In this document: positions 32,601 through 43,289 of the stretch, in pieces | How the letters are laid out: each line of letters opens with the position of its first letter | Numbering within the stretch: the first letter of the stretch is position 1 | Source of the DNA: Tagetes erecta | Taxonomy: Eukaryota; Streptophyta; Magnoliopsida; Asterales; Asteraceae | Length of the DNA: 64,000 bases | NCBI GenBank assembly: GCA_030867185.1 | Contig: CM061489.1 | Span: 47,071,405-47,135,404, forward strand | Reading direction: 5' to 3' | The notes under the pieces: generated by a model | Database searches by the model: none | Told to the model about the DNA's origin: nothing | Seen by the model: only the letters and a program-made list of their open reading frames with translations | Program-made: the position numbers and the translations under genes

Positions 32601-34816
32601 ATTACGGAAACCAGTTGTAGATTTAAGGCACTGTTCTTACATAAACAATGTATATATCCAGCTTCTGCTCTTCATAAACGGTAATGAGAACAGATGGTTA
32701 GTAGAGCTCATGCTTTTGTGACGGATCTGCACATTGAGAAACAAAAATAACTTCAATCTCATTATGATCATAGTGAGCTAACATAAAATTAAAGAATTTT
32801 GTAGTTCAAAACTTTAATATACATAAAAAGCATAGCCTAAGCGGCCTAGCATTGCTGAAAGTTTCTCCTGGCTTCAATTTTAAGTGGAAATTTCAGTTTG
32901 TTTCAATTTATAGAATCATAACAATATAAAGAAACATAATTCAGGAAATTAAAGTTTGATCTTACAACTTTGGATATAGGCAAGTGATGATGACCCGCTA
33001 TGGTCTTTTGATGGACCAATGGCAACGCGCTGGCATTTCTATTTTCCCCTATCAAATATTTGGAATTAAAAAATTTATGAGGTTATTTGAAAAGCAGTTT
33101 AGTTCACTTCAGATCCATATGACCCACTTGACCCAGTTGCTTTTTTAGCATGTAATGATATTTTCTAGAGATTCCAATCCAATTTATAAGGCCATTTGTA
33201 CTTCTTCCTATATGATAAAATTAATCCAAAAAATACTCTGCATCATTAAATCTAAAAATATAAAGAATTAAGAAACTATCAAAAAGTAATGTTAAGTCTA
33301 TATGGTGATGTTAGTTTCTACACCAATAGCCATTTTACAAATATAGTAGCGGATAAGACAATATCCATTCCTAACCAATTCTAAAAACTGAATATCATTT
33401 GTTTAATTATAACCTAGATAAACTCGAAGCTTAATCAAACCACGACACAATATCAACAATTGATTTGTGTTTCAGAACTGAATATGTTAGCAACATAAAT
33501 ACTTGAATTGTGATTGATAATTGAGAATTGAACCAACATCCTAGTTCTACTACAGATGAATGATTAATGGATACCAATCTACAAGGTTTATAAGTCTTAA
33601 TTTGGATAGTTAGAGCTCTCTTTTTGTCTTTTCTTTCACAATGATTTGAGAGTCTCACTATCTGTTATGTAAAATTAATCACGTTTTCTTTTCTACACAA
33701 ATAAAGTTCACTTATCTATTTCTGTAAAACTTCTTTTACTGTATATACCAAAAAAAATGTTTCCTTTTTTTAAAAAAAATCTCTCATTGAAATTGCACAG
33801 AAATTGTCTTATAAAGATTTATTTCCAGTCTTATTTAGCGTTCATACTTCATAACAAAGCAAACAACTCTAACCTTTCATTTCAGTCCAAAACTTTTATA
33901 CCTAAACAACTTGAATCTTTTCAAACTCACCCAAAACCCACTCATGCGCCATATGATTTATTTAAAAAACTGGTAAAACACAAAGCATGTTAAGTTTGGA
34001 AAAGCAAGTTTTTAAGCTATTTTTCTATAAAATATTATGGTAGTATGACATGAAATAAAGACCCTTAAGATATATAATAAAATTATTAACTTCAAAATTA
34101 GTAAAATCTCAAACAATTCAAATATAAATTTGATTCTTTCTTTGTGAATTTAATACCAAAATCAAGTGTCGTATTAACAAAATAAAAAAATCAACTAAAC
34201 TTAATGATTCACAACTTCAAAGAAAATTGAACATTTCACAAAAAATGAAGTACCCACTTTAGAGATTGGAATGAGGCCACCAGAATAGTTCGTTGAAGAC
34301 AGGCAAACAATAACTGAAATACACGTGTAATGATGGAAGATGGCAAACACTTTCCCATAACTAAACCTGCAACAAAACTATCAATAACAAAAAAAAACCC
34401 AAATTGATGAATTTGAATCAAAGTAATGAAACCTATTGAGAGAGGAAAAGATCAATCGATCAACAACTAAAGCAAGGTTAAACAAACACTAAACCATAAA
34501 CAAATATTGAGTTTGTGAAGGTGAATTTAAACATGGACCAAGCGACGTCACCTTGAATATAATGCAAGCTACGATGCTGTTTGAAGGACGAAAAGTGACA
34601 GTAAAGGAGTTGGAATTGCCGAATCGTAACCATTTCAGGAGCTCCGATGAACAGCGATTTAAGATTACAAAGGGAGCAGTGGTAATGCGATTGATACCTA
34701 TTTAATGTTTCATTTATTTTGTTCTCTTTGAAATCTTTGAAATAGGTATTAGGTTATCATCGTGAATTGAGGAGAGAAAGAAGGAAGGAAGAAGTCAATT
34801 AAATATATATAAATTA
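29626..34816. other. Helitron interior without assigned gene
   Basis: About 5.2 kb, AT-rich, many stops in all frames. Local exon-like pieces exist on the minus strand (for example NDKTFVNGELVESNRKLVDS near 32300-32240 and a frame near 34236-34421), but no family was recognised. They may be further captured fragments. Confidence 0.35.
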
Positions 34817-35721
34817 GGTAGCGTTTGGTACGCAGGAATGAGAGGTGGAATGGAATGAACCATTACGACGGAATGAAAAAAAGTGTGTTTGGTTGGTCAA
34901 TGGAATGGAATGAACCATTACAAAGGAATGAAAAATGCCTTATTTTCATTCCATCCCCACCCCATGTTTTTTTTTCATTCCTTCAAGGAATGAAATATTT
35001 TTTTTAATTTATGCCTAGAACCATGACTCGGCTAATGCACCAAACTTGACCCGACCTAAGAACCCATGAACCGACCCATGTCCTAACCCATGCCTCGAAC
35101 CATGACCCGAGCCATGAACCGACTCACGTTTCGAGCCATGAACTGACTCACGTTCCGAGCCATGATCTAATTTATGACCTCACTCATGTATTGACCCATG
35201 TATCGAACCATAGCCCGACTCATGAACTGACTCACGGTCCGAGCCATGAATCGATCTACGACCCGAGCCATGAATCGATCTACGACCCGAGCCATGAATA
35301 CTTGACCCATGACCTGAACCATGAACCGAATCACGACCCGATCCATGAACCAACCCGTGACCTGAACCATTCCTCGAACCATGACTCGGCCCATGGCCCG
35401 ACCCATAACCGAAACCATGATTTGATTTATGACCTCATTCATGTATTTACTTATGCATCGAACCACGATCCGACACATGGCCTAAACCAAGACCCGACCC
35501 AAAACCATGAAAATATATTTTTGTCATTTTTAGTGAAATGTATTTTATTCATTTGTCTTTTTTTTCATACCAAACAAAATAAGATAATGACTCATTTTAT
35601 TTCTGAAAAACAACCAAACAAGATAATGGAATGGAATGATCATTTTCATTCCTTTGTCCATTCCTTTCCTTTGTTCATTCCATTCCCTCATTCATTCCAT
35701 TACCCCATACCAAACAGACCC
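34817..35721. mobile_element. PIF/Harbinger-like MITE (905 bp)
   Basis: Ends GGTAGCGTTTGGTACGCAGG and, inverted, GGGTCTGTTTGGTATGGGGT, flanked by TTA on both sides (34814-34816 and 35722-35724). A GGN..TGTTTGG-type terminus and a 3-bp TTA/TAA duplication are typical of PIF/Harbinger (Tourist-like) elements. Sub-terminal GGAATGGAATGA repeats occur at both ends in opposite orientation. The centre holds a minisatellite. No transposase. Confidence 0.7.
35025..35510 (+). repeat. Degenerate ACCCGANCCATGA minisatellite
   Basis: Some 35-40 units of about 12-13 bp built on (T/A)GACCCGA(A/C)CCATGA with many substitutions. One higher-order copy, 'gagccatgaatcgatctacg', is exactly doubled at 35240-35290. 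Long reading frames on both strands result from the repeat and are not genes. Confidence 0.8.
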
Positions 35722-35872
35722 TTAGGGGGATTAATATTAATTGAGTTTAAGGGTTAAATTGGTGTCAAAAAGTCTAAAATACCCTTAAAATCACTTGTAC
35801 ATTCTGCATCAAACAGCAGTACGTGGTTGACAAGTTGGGCATCCTTCCAATCTGCATTATAGATAGTATAGA

Positions 35873-36530
35873 TATGCAATGTTGATGCATTGTTATCTTA
35901 TAGTTTGAATTTCAAGTTTTTTTTTTACTTTTTTATGATATTTATCATTGGTTTATTAGTTTATTATTATCTTTATGTTTAGGCATAGTATAAGTATTGA
36001 TTTTCTTTTCATTTGCCATAATTTTTTTAATATGAAAGCTTATGAACTTTGTTATTGGTTATTTGAGATCATATGTACACTTTAAATAATTATTAGACTC
36101 TTGAGTTATTTGGCCACTTAATAAATGCATTAAGTACATTGATACTACATATATGTAGTATCAAAAAAACCAAAATGTGATTTTTAAAATTGTTTAATGT
36201 AAATAACGTATGAAAAGTTAGTAACGTTTAAAGAAACTATAATCAAATACAATATCGCAATACTACATATATGTAGTATGAAATTTAAAAAAACGAGAAA
36301 AAAATATTTTTTATGACGTTATTTATACTCAAATGAAAGATAATGAAATTCTTGATCTAATGATGCAATTTTTTTAAAATAATATTTAACGTATGCAAAA
36401 GATAGAAATGTTTAAAGATTTATATATTTAAAGTTCCAATTTTACATTTCCTCTTTAAAATTCAATCCCTTGTATTTTTGGTAGTTCCCTAGTTCTCAAC
36501 TTAAAATGAGTTCTCTTTTGAACTCTACCC
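35873..36530. repeat. Right part of split F1 element with palindromes
   Basis: Matches 20100-20752 of the intact F1 copy. It contains ATACTACATATATGTAGTAT twice (36142-36161, 36260-36279). No gene. Confidence 0.7.
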
Positions 36531-37405
36531 TACATACATATATAGGTTTAAGATCATTTAAGAAGACCTAAAGATTGCAAGAACAAAAAGAAGGCATAAC
36601 AACCAATTATATATTTCCTTTTAATTTTTCTTTTTTATATTTATAGAAGGATATATTAGTAATTTGCAACACTTATTAATTATACCCTTATAAGTTAGTT
36701 AACTATATTAGAAAACCATAAGTTACTAATTAATATTTTACTATCCGGTTATCAAAATTCTTTTTATTTTCATCACTTGAAACTACCAAAATCGGTAATC
36801 ACAATTGCATATTAATTCTATTAAATATTATTTTAAGAAAAATCATATGTAGTTTTCTTAACTAGTTTTTTTTATTATCTTATAGGTTTTGATGATCTTT
36901 TATGTTTCAATACTAAATTTGTTATTATTTTTTCTTCGTTAGAACCTTTTTTTTTGTACGTTTTAGGTTTACAATACTAAGGTTTTTTATTTTCTTCGTC
37001 TGAACCTTTTTTGTACGTTTTAGGTTTTCAATACTAAGATCTTTTTTTCATTTACGTTTTAGGTAACGAGTTAGAACATGTTTGGGTCAAGATGATTTAA
37101 AAAACAATAGTTATTTTGCTTCAGGTCCGAACGGGTTTTATAACGTATGTTAAAACGAAATATTATATTATATAACAGGATCAATTTATAAGTATGGCTG
37201 ATTTAAAAAACACCTGTCATGTTTCTTGAATTCGTTAGTACGTGATCTATCACAAATTAATTATTCTAATAATTTTAATAAAAATTGATAAACAAAAAGA
37301 AATTACCCACACCCTTAAAACTCTAAAGACTCAAAATCAATTCTTCATAATGTTGAAATACAACAATTTAGGAATCAATCATGGGCTCTATATTATAGAA
37401 TGTAA
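36531..37405. other. Unassigned AT-rich spacer
   Basis: Duplicated pieces ('ttttttgtacgttttaggtt' twice near 36950-37030) but no coding frame or RNA gene was recognised. Confidence 0.4.
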
Positions 37406-37657
37406 CTAGTTATAAGAATCAGGTCGCGCGTTGCGATGGTCGGGTCTCACGTATGTAACTTCGTATTATGCGTTGGTAAAAAAAAGTTTCTTTATAGTGT
37501 AAAGTCGTAGTGCGTGACATATTAAAAGACGGAGGTTTATCCAAACTCAGTAATAAAAATGACAAATAAGTCAAAGCCAAGGGGTCAAAGTCGTAAATAT
37601 GTGAAAGTAGAGTATGTGGTTAAAGATTGTAAACCGGATAGATCATCAAGGAGTAAA

Positions 37658-37728
<71 letters not shown>

Positions 37729-38030
37729 GTCGGAGGTCAAAATGGTATATATGTCAAAGTAGAGCTTAGAGGTTAAAAGTATCAACTATGAAAGTAGGAG
37801 GGGAAAAAGAGAAGTTGGTGGCAAAGTTGTAAACTTGAAAGTGAAAGTATGGAGACTAAAGTTATAAATATATCAAGTAGAGGAAGTAAAGTTACACTTA
37901 GTTGAAAGTTAAAGTAGAAGGACTAAACTTGCCAATATTGAAAAGTCACAACACAGTAAAAAAAAAGAAGAAGAAGAAAAAAAAAAGTTACCTATACACT
38001 GTTCACATTGACCTTCCTCTTTAGTATATA
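37406..38030 (-). mobile_element. Helitron-like segment with 3' terminus at 37406
   Basis: On the minus strand the end reads CGCAACGCGCGACC...ATAACTAG followed by T: a GC-rich imperfect hairpin and CTAG. The body has loosely repeated 'gtcaaagt(a/c)gtaaatatgtgaaagtagag' units. The 5' end is not clear; it may be truncated by the next Helitron at 38031. Confidence 0.5.
37658..37728 (+). repeat. (AAT)n microsatellite, about 24 units
   Basis: Uninterrupted AAT trinucleotide repeat of 71 bp. It gives poly-Asn or poly-Leu reading frames that are not genes. Length polymorphism is expected. Confidence 0.97.
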
Positions 38031-38455
38031 CTAGATTTAAGACTGGGCAGTACGTTGCAGCGGCCAAGACAGGCAGTTGGGTCTTGCATACGTGACGGCG
38101 CAAGAACGTAATGTGTCACATATTAAAATTATGAAATATCAAAAGTTAGAGGTCAGAAAGATAACAGTATTAAAGTCGTACTATAAGAGAAAGTAGAGCA
38201 AAAGATCAAAGTAAAAAAATCATCAAGGGTTAAAATAACAATTAGTAAAAGTCGTACTATGTGTCAAATTAGAGTAAGAGATCAAAGTCAAAAATTCATC
38301 AGGGGCTAAAATGACAATTAGTAAAAGTTGGAGACTAAAACCATAAATGAGTTAAAATTCAGGGATTAAAACCGTTAATACGTTAGAGTAAGAAAGTTGA
38401 AACACGACGTGGCGGGACGGAAGAGGCCGGTGCAAAGCACTGACCTTCCTTCTAG
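38031..38455 (-). mobile_element. Second Helitron-like segment, same family
   Basis: The minus strand ends GCCGCTGCAACGTACTGCCC...AAATCTAG followed by T. The body again carries 'agtcgtactat', 'ggtcaaagt' and 'gagtaaaag' units like its left neighbour. A possible 5' end lies near the TATAA repeat ('ctagaaggaaggtcagtgc'). The hairpin is partly decayed. Confidence 0.45.
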
Positions 38456-38531
38456 AAGGTATATAATATAATATAATATAATATAATATAATATAATATA
38501 ATATAATATAAATATAAATATAAATATAAAC
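38456..38531 (+). repeat. (TATAA)n / (TATAAA)n microsatellite
   Basis: About ten TATAA units followed by several TATAAA units. Confidence 0.95.
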
Positions 38532-39114
38532 ATGTATTATGTATTTATTTAGTATAAATATGTCAATTTTTAATTCAATTTCGTGTATCATGGGATACAA
38601 CCTAATAATAAAATACATGATTGCCTATTAAGTACTAGTTTAGTGTCCGCGTTATGTTCGGGAACACAATTCAAGTGATGGTTTTAAGGATGTTCATGAA
38701 TGTTCCATTTAGTTTTGAGACAAAACCGTGTAAAACGGAACACATGATATATTTTTAAAAATTAGATTTTTAGTATAACAATATTATACTCAAATTAATA
38801 AGAATAAGTGCTTAGTTTTATGGTGTAGTTTATTTTTTTAAAATTATATAAAAATGTTATGTATATTTATAAAACACTGAGGTCTTTAATTTTATGTTAT
38901 TATTAACTTTATCCATAAGTTTCATTTTTAAGCCCTATCAAATATAAACCGACTCACGTACACCCCTTGTAGTAAAGGGTTAAAATATAAATACTCTTAA
39001 ATTTTTCAGAATTCTCCAAAATATTAGGGGACCAAAAATGTAATTAGTTTTATTATAATAAATTTTATATACATATTTTAAATAAAAAATCATTATTGTG
39101 AGATAATCTCTCAA

Positions 39115-40519
39115 GAATTAGGTTCAAATACAAAGTCTAAATTTCCTAGAAAGTCTAAGAAGGAATTTGGACCATTAGATCTAATATTAAATGAAGATCA
39201 ATGACTCATAAACACAATGTGGCATAATGGTAAATGGTTAGAACTTTAAATGGTAGGCCAAGGGTATATTAGTCTTGTCTCATTTTCAAATTTCACCCTC
39301 TTTTTTAAACGTCTATAACTTTTACATACGATAATACTTTTTAATAAAAATTACACCAAAAACACGAGCGTTTTTTTATCTTCAAAACGCATATAATATT
39401 GATATATAAAAAACGAAATTTTTTTTTAAGTTTCAGCTCATTGTGTTATATTCGTTAGGTCATTGTGTTATATTTTTCAGCTCATTGTGTTATATTAGTC
39501 AAGACATTGTGTTATATTTTTCAGATTGTGTTATATCCGTCAGGTCATTGTGTTATATTCGTCAGGTCATTGTGTTATATTTTCATCAGGTCGTTGTGTT
39601 ATATTTTCATCAGGTCGTTGTGTTATATTTTCATCAGGTCGTTGTGTTAAATTTTTATCAGGTCGTTGTGTTATATTTTCATCAGGTCGTTGTGTTATAT
39701 TTTCATCAGGTCGTTGTGTTATATTTTCATCAGGTCGTTGTGTTATATTTTCATCAGGTCGTTGTGTTAAATTTTCATCAGGTCGTTGTGTTATATTTTC
39801 ATCAGGTCGTTGTGTTATATTTTCATCAGGTCGTGTGTTATATTTTCGTCAGGTCGTTGTGTTATATTTTCATCATGTAATTGTGTTATATTTTCATCAG
39901 GTAATTGTGTTATATTTTCATCAGGTCGTTGTGTTATATTTTCATCAGGTCGTTGTGTTAAATTTTCTTCAGGTCGTTGTGTTATATTTTCATCAGGTCG
40001 TTGTGTTAAATTTTCATCAGGTCGTTGTGTTATATTTTCATCAGGTCGTTGTGTTATATTTTCATCAGGTCGTTGTGTTATATTTTCGTCAGGTCGTTGT
40101 GTTATATTTTATCAGGTCATTGTGTTATATTTTCATCAGGTAATTGTGTTATATTTTCATCAGGTCATTGTGTTATTTCAGATCATTGTGTTATTTCATT
40201 AGGTTATTGTGTTATAACACAATGACTTGACAAATAACACAATGAGCTGAAAAACGTGAAATTTTTTTTTGTTTTTTATATATGAATATTATACGCGTTT
40301 TAAAGATAAGAAAATGCTCGTTTTTCTGGTGCAATTTTTTTAAAAAAATAATATCGTATGTAAAAGTTATGGACGTTTAAAAAAATGGGGTGAAACTTAA
40401 AATATAGAGACATTACCATCTTTACCCTTCCTTCTAATTTTAAGGGAGTGCCACATGTCATCATCTCATGGCTTCTTAGACTTTCTAGGAAATTGGACTT
40501 TGTAGTATAACTCTAATCA
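39115..40519. mobile_element. Mutator-like fold-back element with 24-bp minisatellite (copy 2)
   Basis: Terminal arms GAATTAGGTTCAAATACAAAG (left) and its inverse form TTTGTAGTATAACTCTAATC (right), followed inward by CTAGAAAGTCTAAGAAG in both. It is flanked by a 9-bp direct repeat ATCTCTCAA (39106-39114 and 40520-40528; a tenth base also matches with a one-base shift). The related Helitron at 18703 has a single copy of this site. Inner fold-back arms and central array are the same as in 20770-21903, but the array is longer. No transposase. Confidence 0.82.
39443..40215 (+). repeat. 24-bp minisatellite array (copy 2)
   Basis: Roughly 24 units of the same 24-bp repeat as at 21090-21565 (core TCGTTGTGTTATATTTTCAT) with degenerate units at both ends. 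All three plus-strand frames stay open over long distances, reading as repeated octapeptides (VLYFHQVV, CVIFSSGR, CYIFIRSL). No start context, domain or codon pattern supports a gene. Confidence 0.92.
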
Positions 40520-40602
40520 ATCTCTCAAATAATACCACATAAGCTAAAAGCTATGAAAAGATACCACATAAGATTTTTTTGTTTTGGTATATTATATAAG
40601 GA

Positions 40603-41551
40603 TTAACTATTTATACGAAGTTAATTAATTATCTTTAATAAAATACTAAGTGTTATTTAATCAATCATTTACTATGCGATTAGTTAGTCGGTCATTTAAT
40701 TAAATAATTATTAAATTAGTTATTTTGAAAAAAATAGTTATTATCATTATTTATTACACATTTTAAATTTTCATTTATTTTAACTATCTTTATTCATCTA
40801 AATAGGAATGTGCAAACAGACTTTACCCGGACCAAACCATCAAAACCGAGACAGAACCGAAATCCGATTAGTACAAATAACAAAATCGTAACTAGACAAT
40901 ATAACTTACAGCGGTCTCGGGTTTAGACGGGCTTAAGTAGGTCGGTATTAACGGGCTTGATTACTTTACCCGCAAAATAAGTATGTTTGACAAAAAAGTT
41001 TCTCTCACGTATGCAAAGTGATATAAGCATATTCGACTATGCTAGTATTGATCATTCAATAATACTAAAATACCAACCACATTCAATAATACCAAAATTC
41101 AAATACTGCTAATTGTAAAACAATCCAAGATTCAAAAAGACCAAAGGGAAAAAAAATTTAACGACAATCTAGTTATTAACGATAGTAATTACAAAACCAT
41201 TCATCCGTTAAAAAAAAGCTATAATGTTTAATCTTTCTTCTTCAACCATCCTCATCTTCTCAATCTTCTCAAAAATATCTAATGCAATATAATCCATAAT
41301 TAAACCTAAAAATATAAAAATAATAAGAATGGTTAAACATGTAAATAGGCTTACGGTTTTGATATGTGCTTACATATGGTCTTAGGCCATGATTTTAAAA
41401 TGGGTTTCACGGTTTAACCCGTGAAATGATCACCCTACATCTAAGCATTATCATTATTATTAGCATTATTTAACTCAAATAAGTTAAATTATTATCATTA
41501 TATCATTGTATATTTTTAGCATTATCATTTATTCAATTGTTAATAATTATT
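40603..41551. other. Unassigned AT-rich spacer
   Basis: No coding sequence or clear terminal repeats. A GC-richer segment near 40805-40990 (ACCCG/ACCGA runs) resembles decayed transposon DNA but was not classified. Confidence 0.4.
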
Positions 41552-41567
41552 ATCTTTTTGTTTAACT

Positions 41568-41877
41568 TTTTTTTTGGACGGCAAATAGATACTAAATAGA
41601 AAAAAAGGGGCTAACAAGTAGCTAAAAACCCCAAAGAGTACAAGAAAAAACACAAAATAAATTAAAAACAACACTCATAGCAAAAAACATCTTAACCCGG
41701 ATCAAAAGGAAAATTTGGTATGGCGATGTAAGTTCCCGTTCGAGTTCTAGTCTTGAGCCAAAGAGATCCCACCACCATAATTTCACAGAGAACCTTGTTT
41801 TCCGACGGCTTCACTTTGTCAAAAATGATTTCATTTCGAAGTCTCCACAAGCTCCAAGTTATGACCATAAAAATTGC
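41568..41877 (-). mobile_element. 5'-truncated LINE with 16-bp TSD
   Basis: The minus strand codes for VITWSLWRLRNEIIFDKVKP then SLWLKTRTR, the C-terminal end typical of plant L1-type reverse transcriptase ORF2 (after the zf-RVT region), then a short 3' end and a terminal A run (plus-strand T's at 41568-41575). The direct repeat ATCTTTTTGTTTAACT flanks it exactly at 41552-41567 and 41878-41893. Severe 5' truncation, poly(A) and a long variable duplication are the hallmarks of target-primed reverse transcription. Confidence 0.88.
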
Positions 41878-41893
41878 ATCTTTTTGTTTAACT

Positions 41894-43289
41894 ATCATTG
41901 TTTATTTAGTTAGTATGAAATTATCACGTATTCAAGTACACTATTTATTAAAGTTATTCTCATCATTTATTATCTATAAAACCTCAAATTCTTATTAGAA
42001 ACTCTATTCTCAAATCATTTTTAAAACATTAAGTCCATTATGCTAATTGCAGACACCGTTCTTTACTTGACTTTTAAGAAGAGTCGTGCATTATTCTTCA
42101 AGTTATCTAATCCCATGTATTCCATGTGAGTATACATAGCTTACTTTTATTTTTATGTTTTAAGGTAAAATCATGTGACCTATATAAATCAATTTTATTC
42201 ATTTTATACATTATACTCACTGTATTCAATTAATGTTTGTGTTATTACTTGTAATTATGTGTTCATGGCTTGGTAAACATTTATTCTAGTACAATCATTA
42301 GTTTATTCAAACAACAGTAATCAATGATATGTATATTGTCGTGGCAAACCCACCTCATTTACTTACACGTGTGGTGATCGATAACCAATTTTATGTATAT
42401 TTTTTTTTCCTCATTACTAATTTGTGCGATTAACTGGTTCCAATCATCTAGATTTAATTTTGCAATCGATTTATTCAAACCAATGTAATCAATAATAGAT
42501 CTATATGGCACTCCTGGTGCCACCACCACAACTCCCTATTGCTTGGAAAAAACTGTCATAAAAGTTAGGTTGGGTGATTGGAGGGAAAAGTTAGGTTAAG
42601 TGGATGAAGATTTGGAGGGAAAAGTTATGTTTGGAGGATGAACAAATAAAGCATGGCTTTATGAAGCTATGGTTGAGGTTGCAGCTCTGAAACCGTGGGA
42701 CCATGAGTCTGTGTAGCCAAGCAGTAAGCTTGTAACCGTGTGTGTTTACCGTGTAGCGCCCTTCCTCCGAATGTAAATATCATCAATCAAATAGAGGAAA
42801 CAAAAAAGAATGAAACCTGAAAATACTCTAAGAATGAAACCTGGAAATACTCTAATACTCAGAAGAGTCGTGTTTTCAATTAAGGTTTTATGAATGCATA
42901 CATTTATACACCGGACATGTGCTCTTTAAATAGGAAAAAAAGGACCAATAAAGACCCAACAAACTGAAAGACTAGTTTAAACTATAACTACTTAACCTGT
43001 TAGGCTATTATTCAGCACAAACAACAAAAGTGCAAGTTATTCAAAGATCCCATGCAGAAAAAGTGGGTTCGATTATTCTTCATAAAATGTTATTGCTTGG
43101 TCATTCAAAGCTTTCATGAGCTAGAACTTGTTCTGCCTACAACTGCTTGCTTCTTCACTTAAGTCAGCACCGCCACTTTATAGGTAAGTTGTTTTACTGT
43201 ATTAACTAAATGTAACGCAATGCAAATAAAAGAGAAGAATGTGAATATTGTCTTTTCTTGCATATTATTAATGTTGTACTTTCATAGAA
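41894..43289. other. 1.4 kb without identifiable gene
   Basis: Only short frames. One GC-richer patch near 42510-42780 (repeated 'ggagggaaaagttaggtt') was not classified. Confidence 0.4.

Larger units (their letters stand above)
25737..35872 (-). mobile_element. Gene-capturing Helitron, 10.1 kb, non-autonomous
   Basis: On the minus strand it begins TCTATACTATCTATAATGCA after an A and ends ...CACCGCCGCAACGCGCGGGT-CCCTA-CTAG before a T. There is no target duplication, and the two flanks join to reproduce the sequence of the unbroken F1 element, so both ends are fixed to the base. No Rep/helicase protein is recognisable, so it depends on a helper. It carries at least two host-gene fragments in its own orientation, a fructosamine-type kinase (27090-28070) and a ClpC chaperone (29235-29625), and a PIF-type MITE (34817-35721). 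The rest is AT-rich, exon/intron-like sequence that I could not assign. Confidence 0.85.
24424..36530. mobile_element. Fold-back element family F1, second copy, split by a Helitron
   Basis: The left part (24424-25736) and right part (35873-36530) together match the intact F1 copy at 19221-20752 in order, from 'ggagagggatcaagagagaactc' to 'gttctcttttgaactctaccct'. Joined at the Helitron site, 'tacatatatgtagta' meets 'tatgcaatgttgatgcattgttatc', which aligns with 20087-20125 of the intact copy. The left part also contains a Mutator-like MITE (24630-25173). Without insertions its length would be about 1.4 kb. Confidence 0.78.
38635..40602 (-). mobile_element. Short Helitron (18703-type) split by a fold-back element
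   Basis: On the minus strand it starts TCCTTATATAATATACC and ends ACTAAACTAG, between A and T. Without the nested element it is about 555 bp and matches the 509 bp plus-strand copy at 18703-19211. The insertion at 'aatctctcaa' is absent from that copy, which therefore shows the original sequence. Confidence 0.8.

Noticed and set aside
35191..35757. 188-codon plus-strand frame rich in His, Asn and Asp
   Set aside because: It is produced by the ACCCGANCCATGA minisatellite of a MITE; the opposite strand is equally open.
37559..37785. Poly-Asn and poly-Leu frames
   Set aside because: They are translations of the (AAT)n microsatellite on the two strands.
39526..40143. Plus-strand open frame of 205 codons and overlapping frames of 145 and 138 codons
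   Set aside because: All come from the 24-bp minisatellite, which lacks stops in every plus frame. No domain, and the same pattern occurs in the other array.
39443..40215. CRISPR-like regular repeats
   Set aside because: Units are contiguous 24-bp tandem copies without unique spacers, in a plant transposon.
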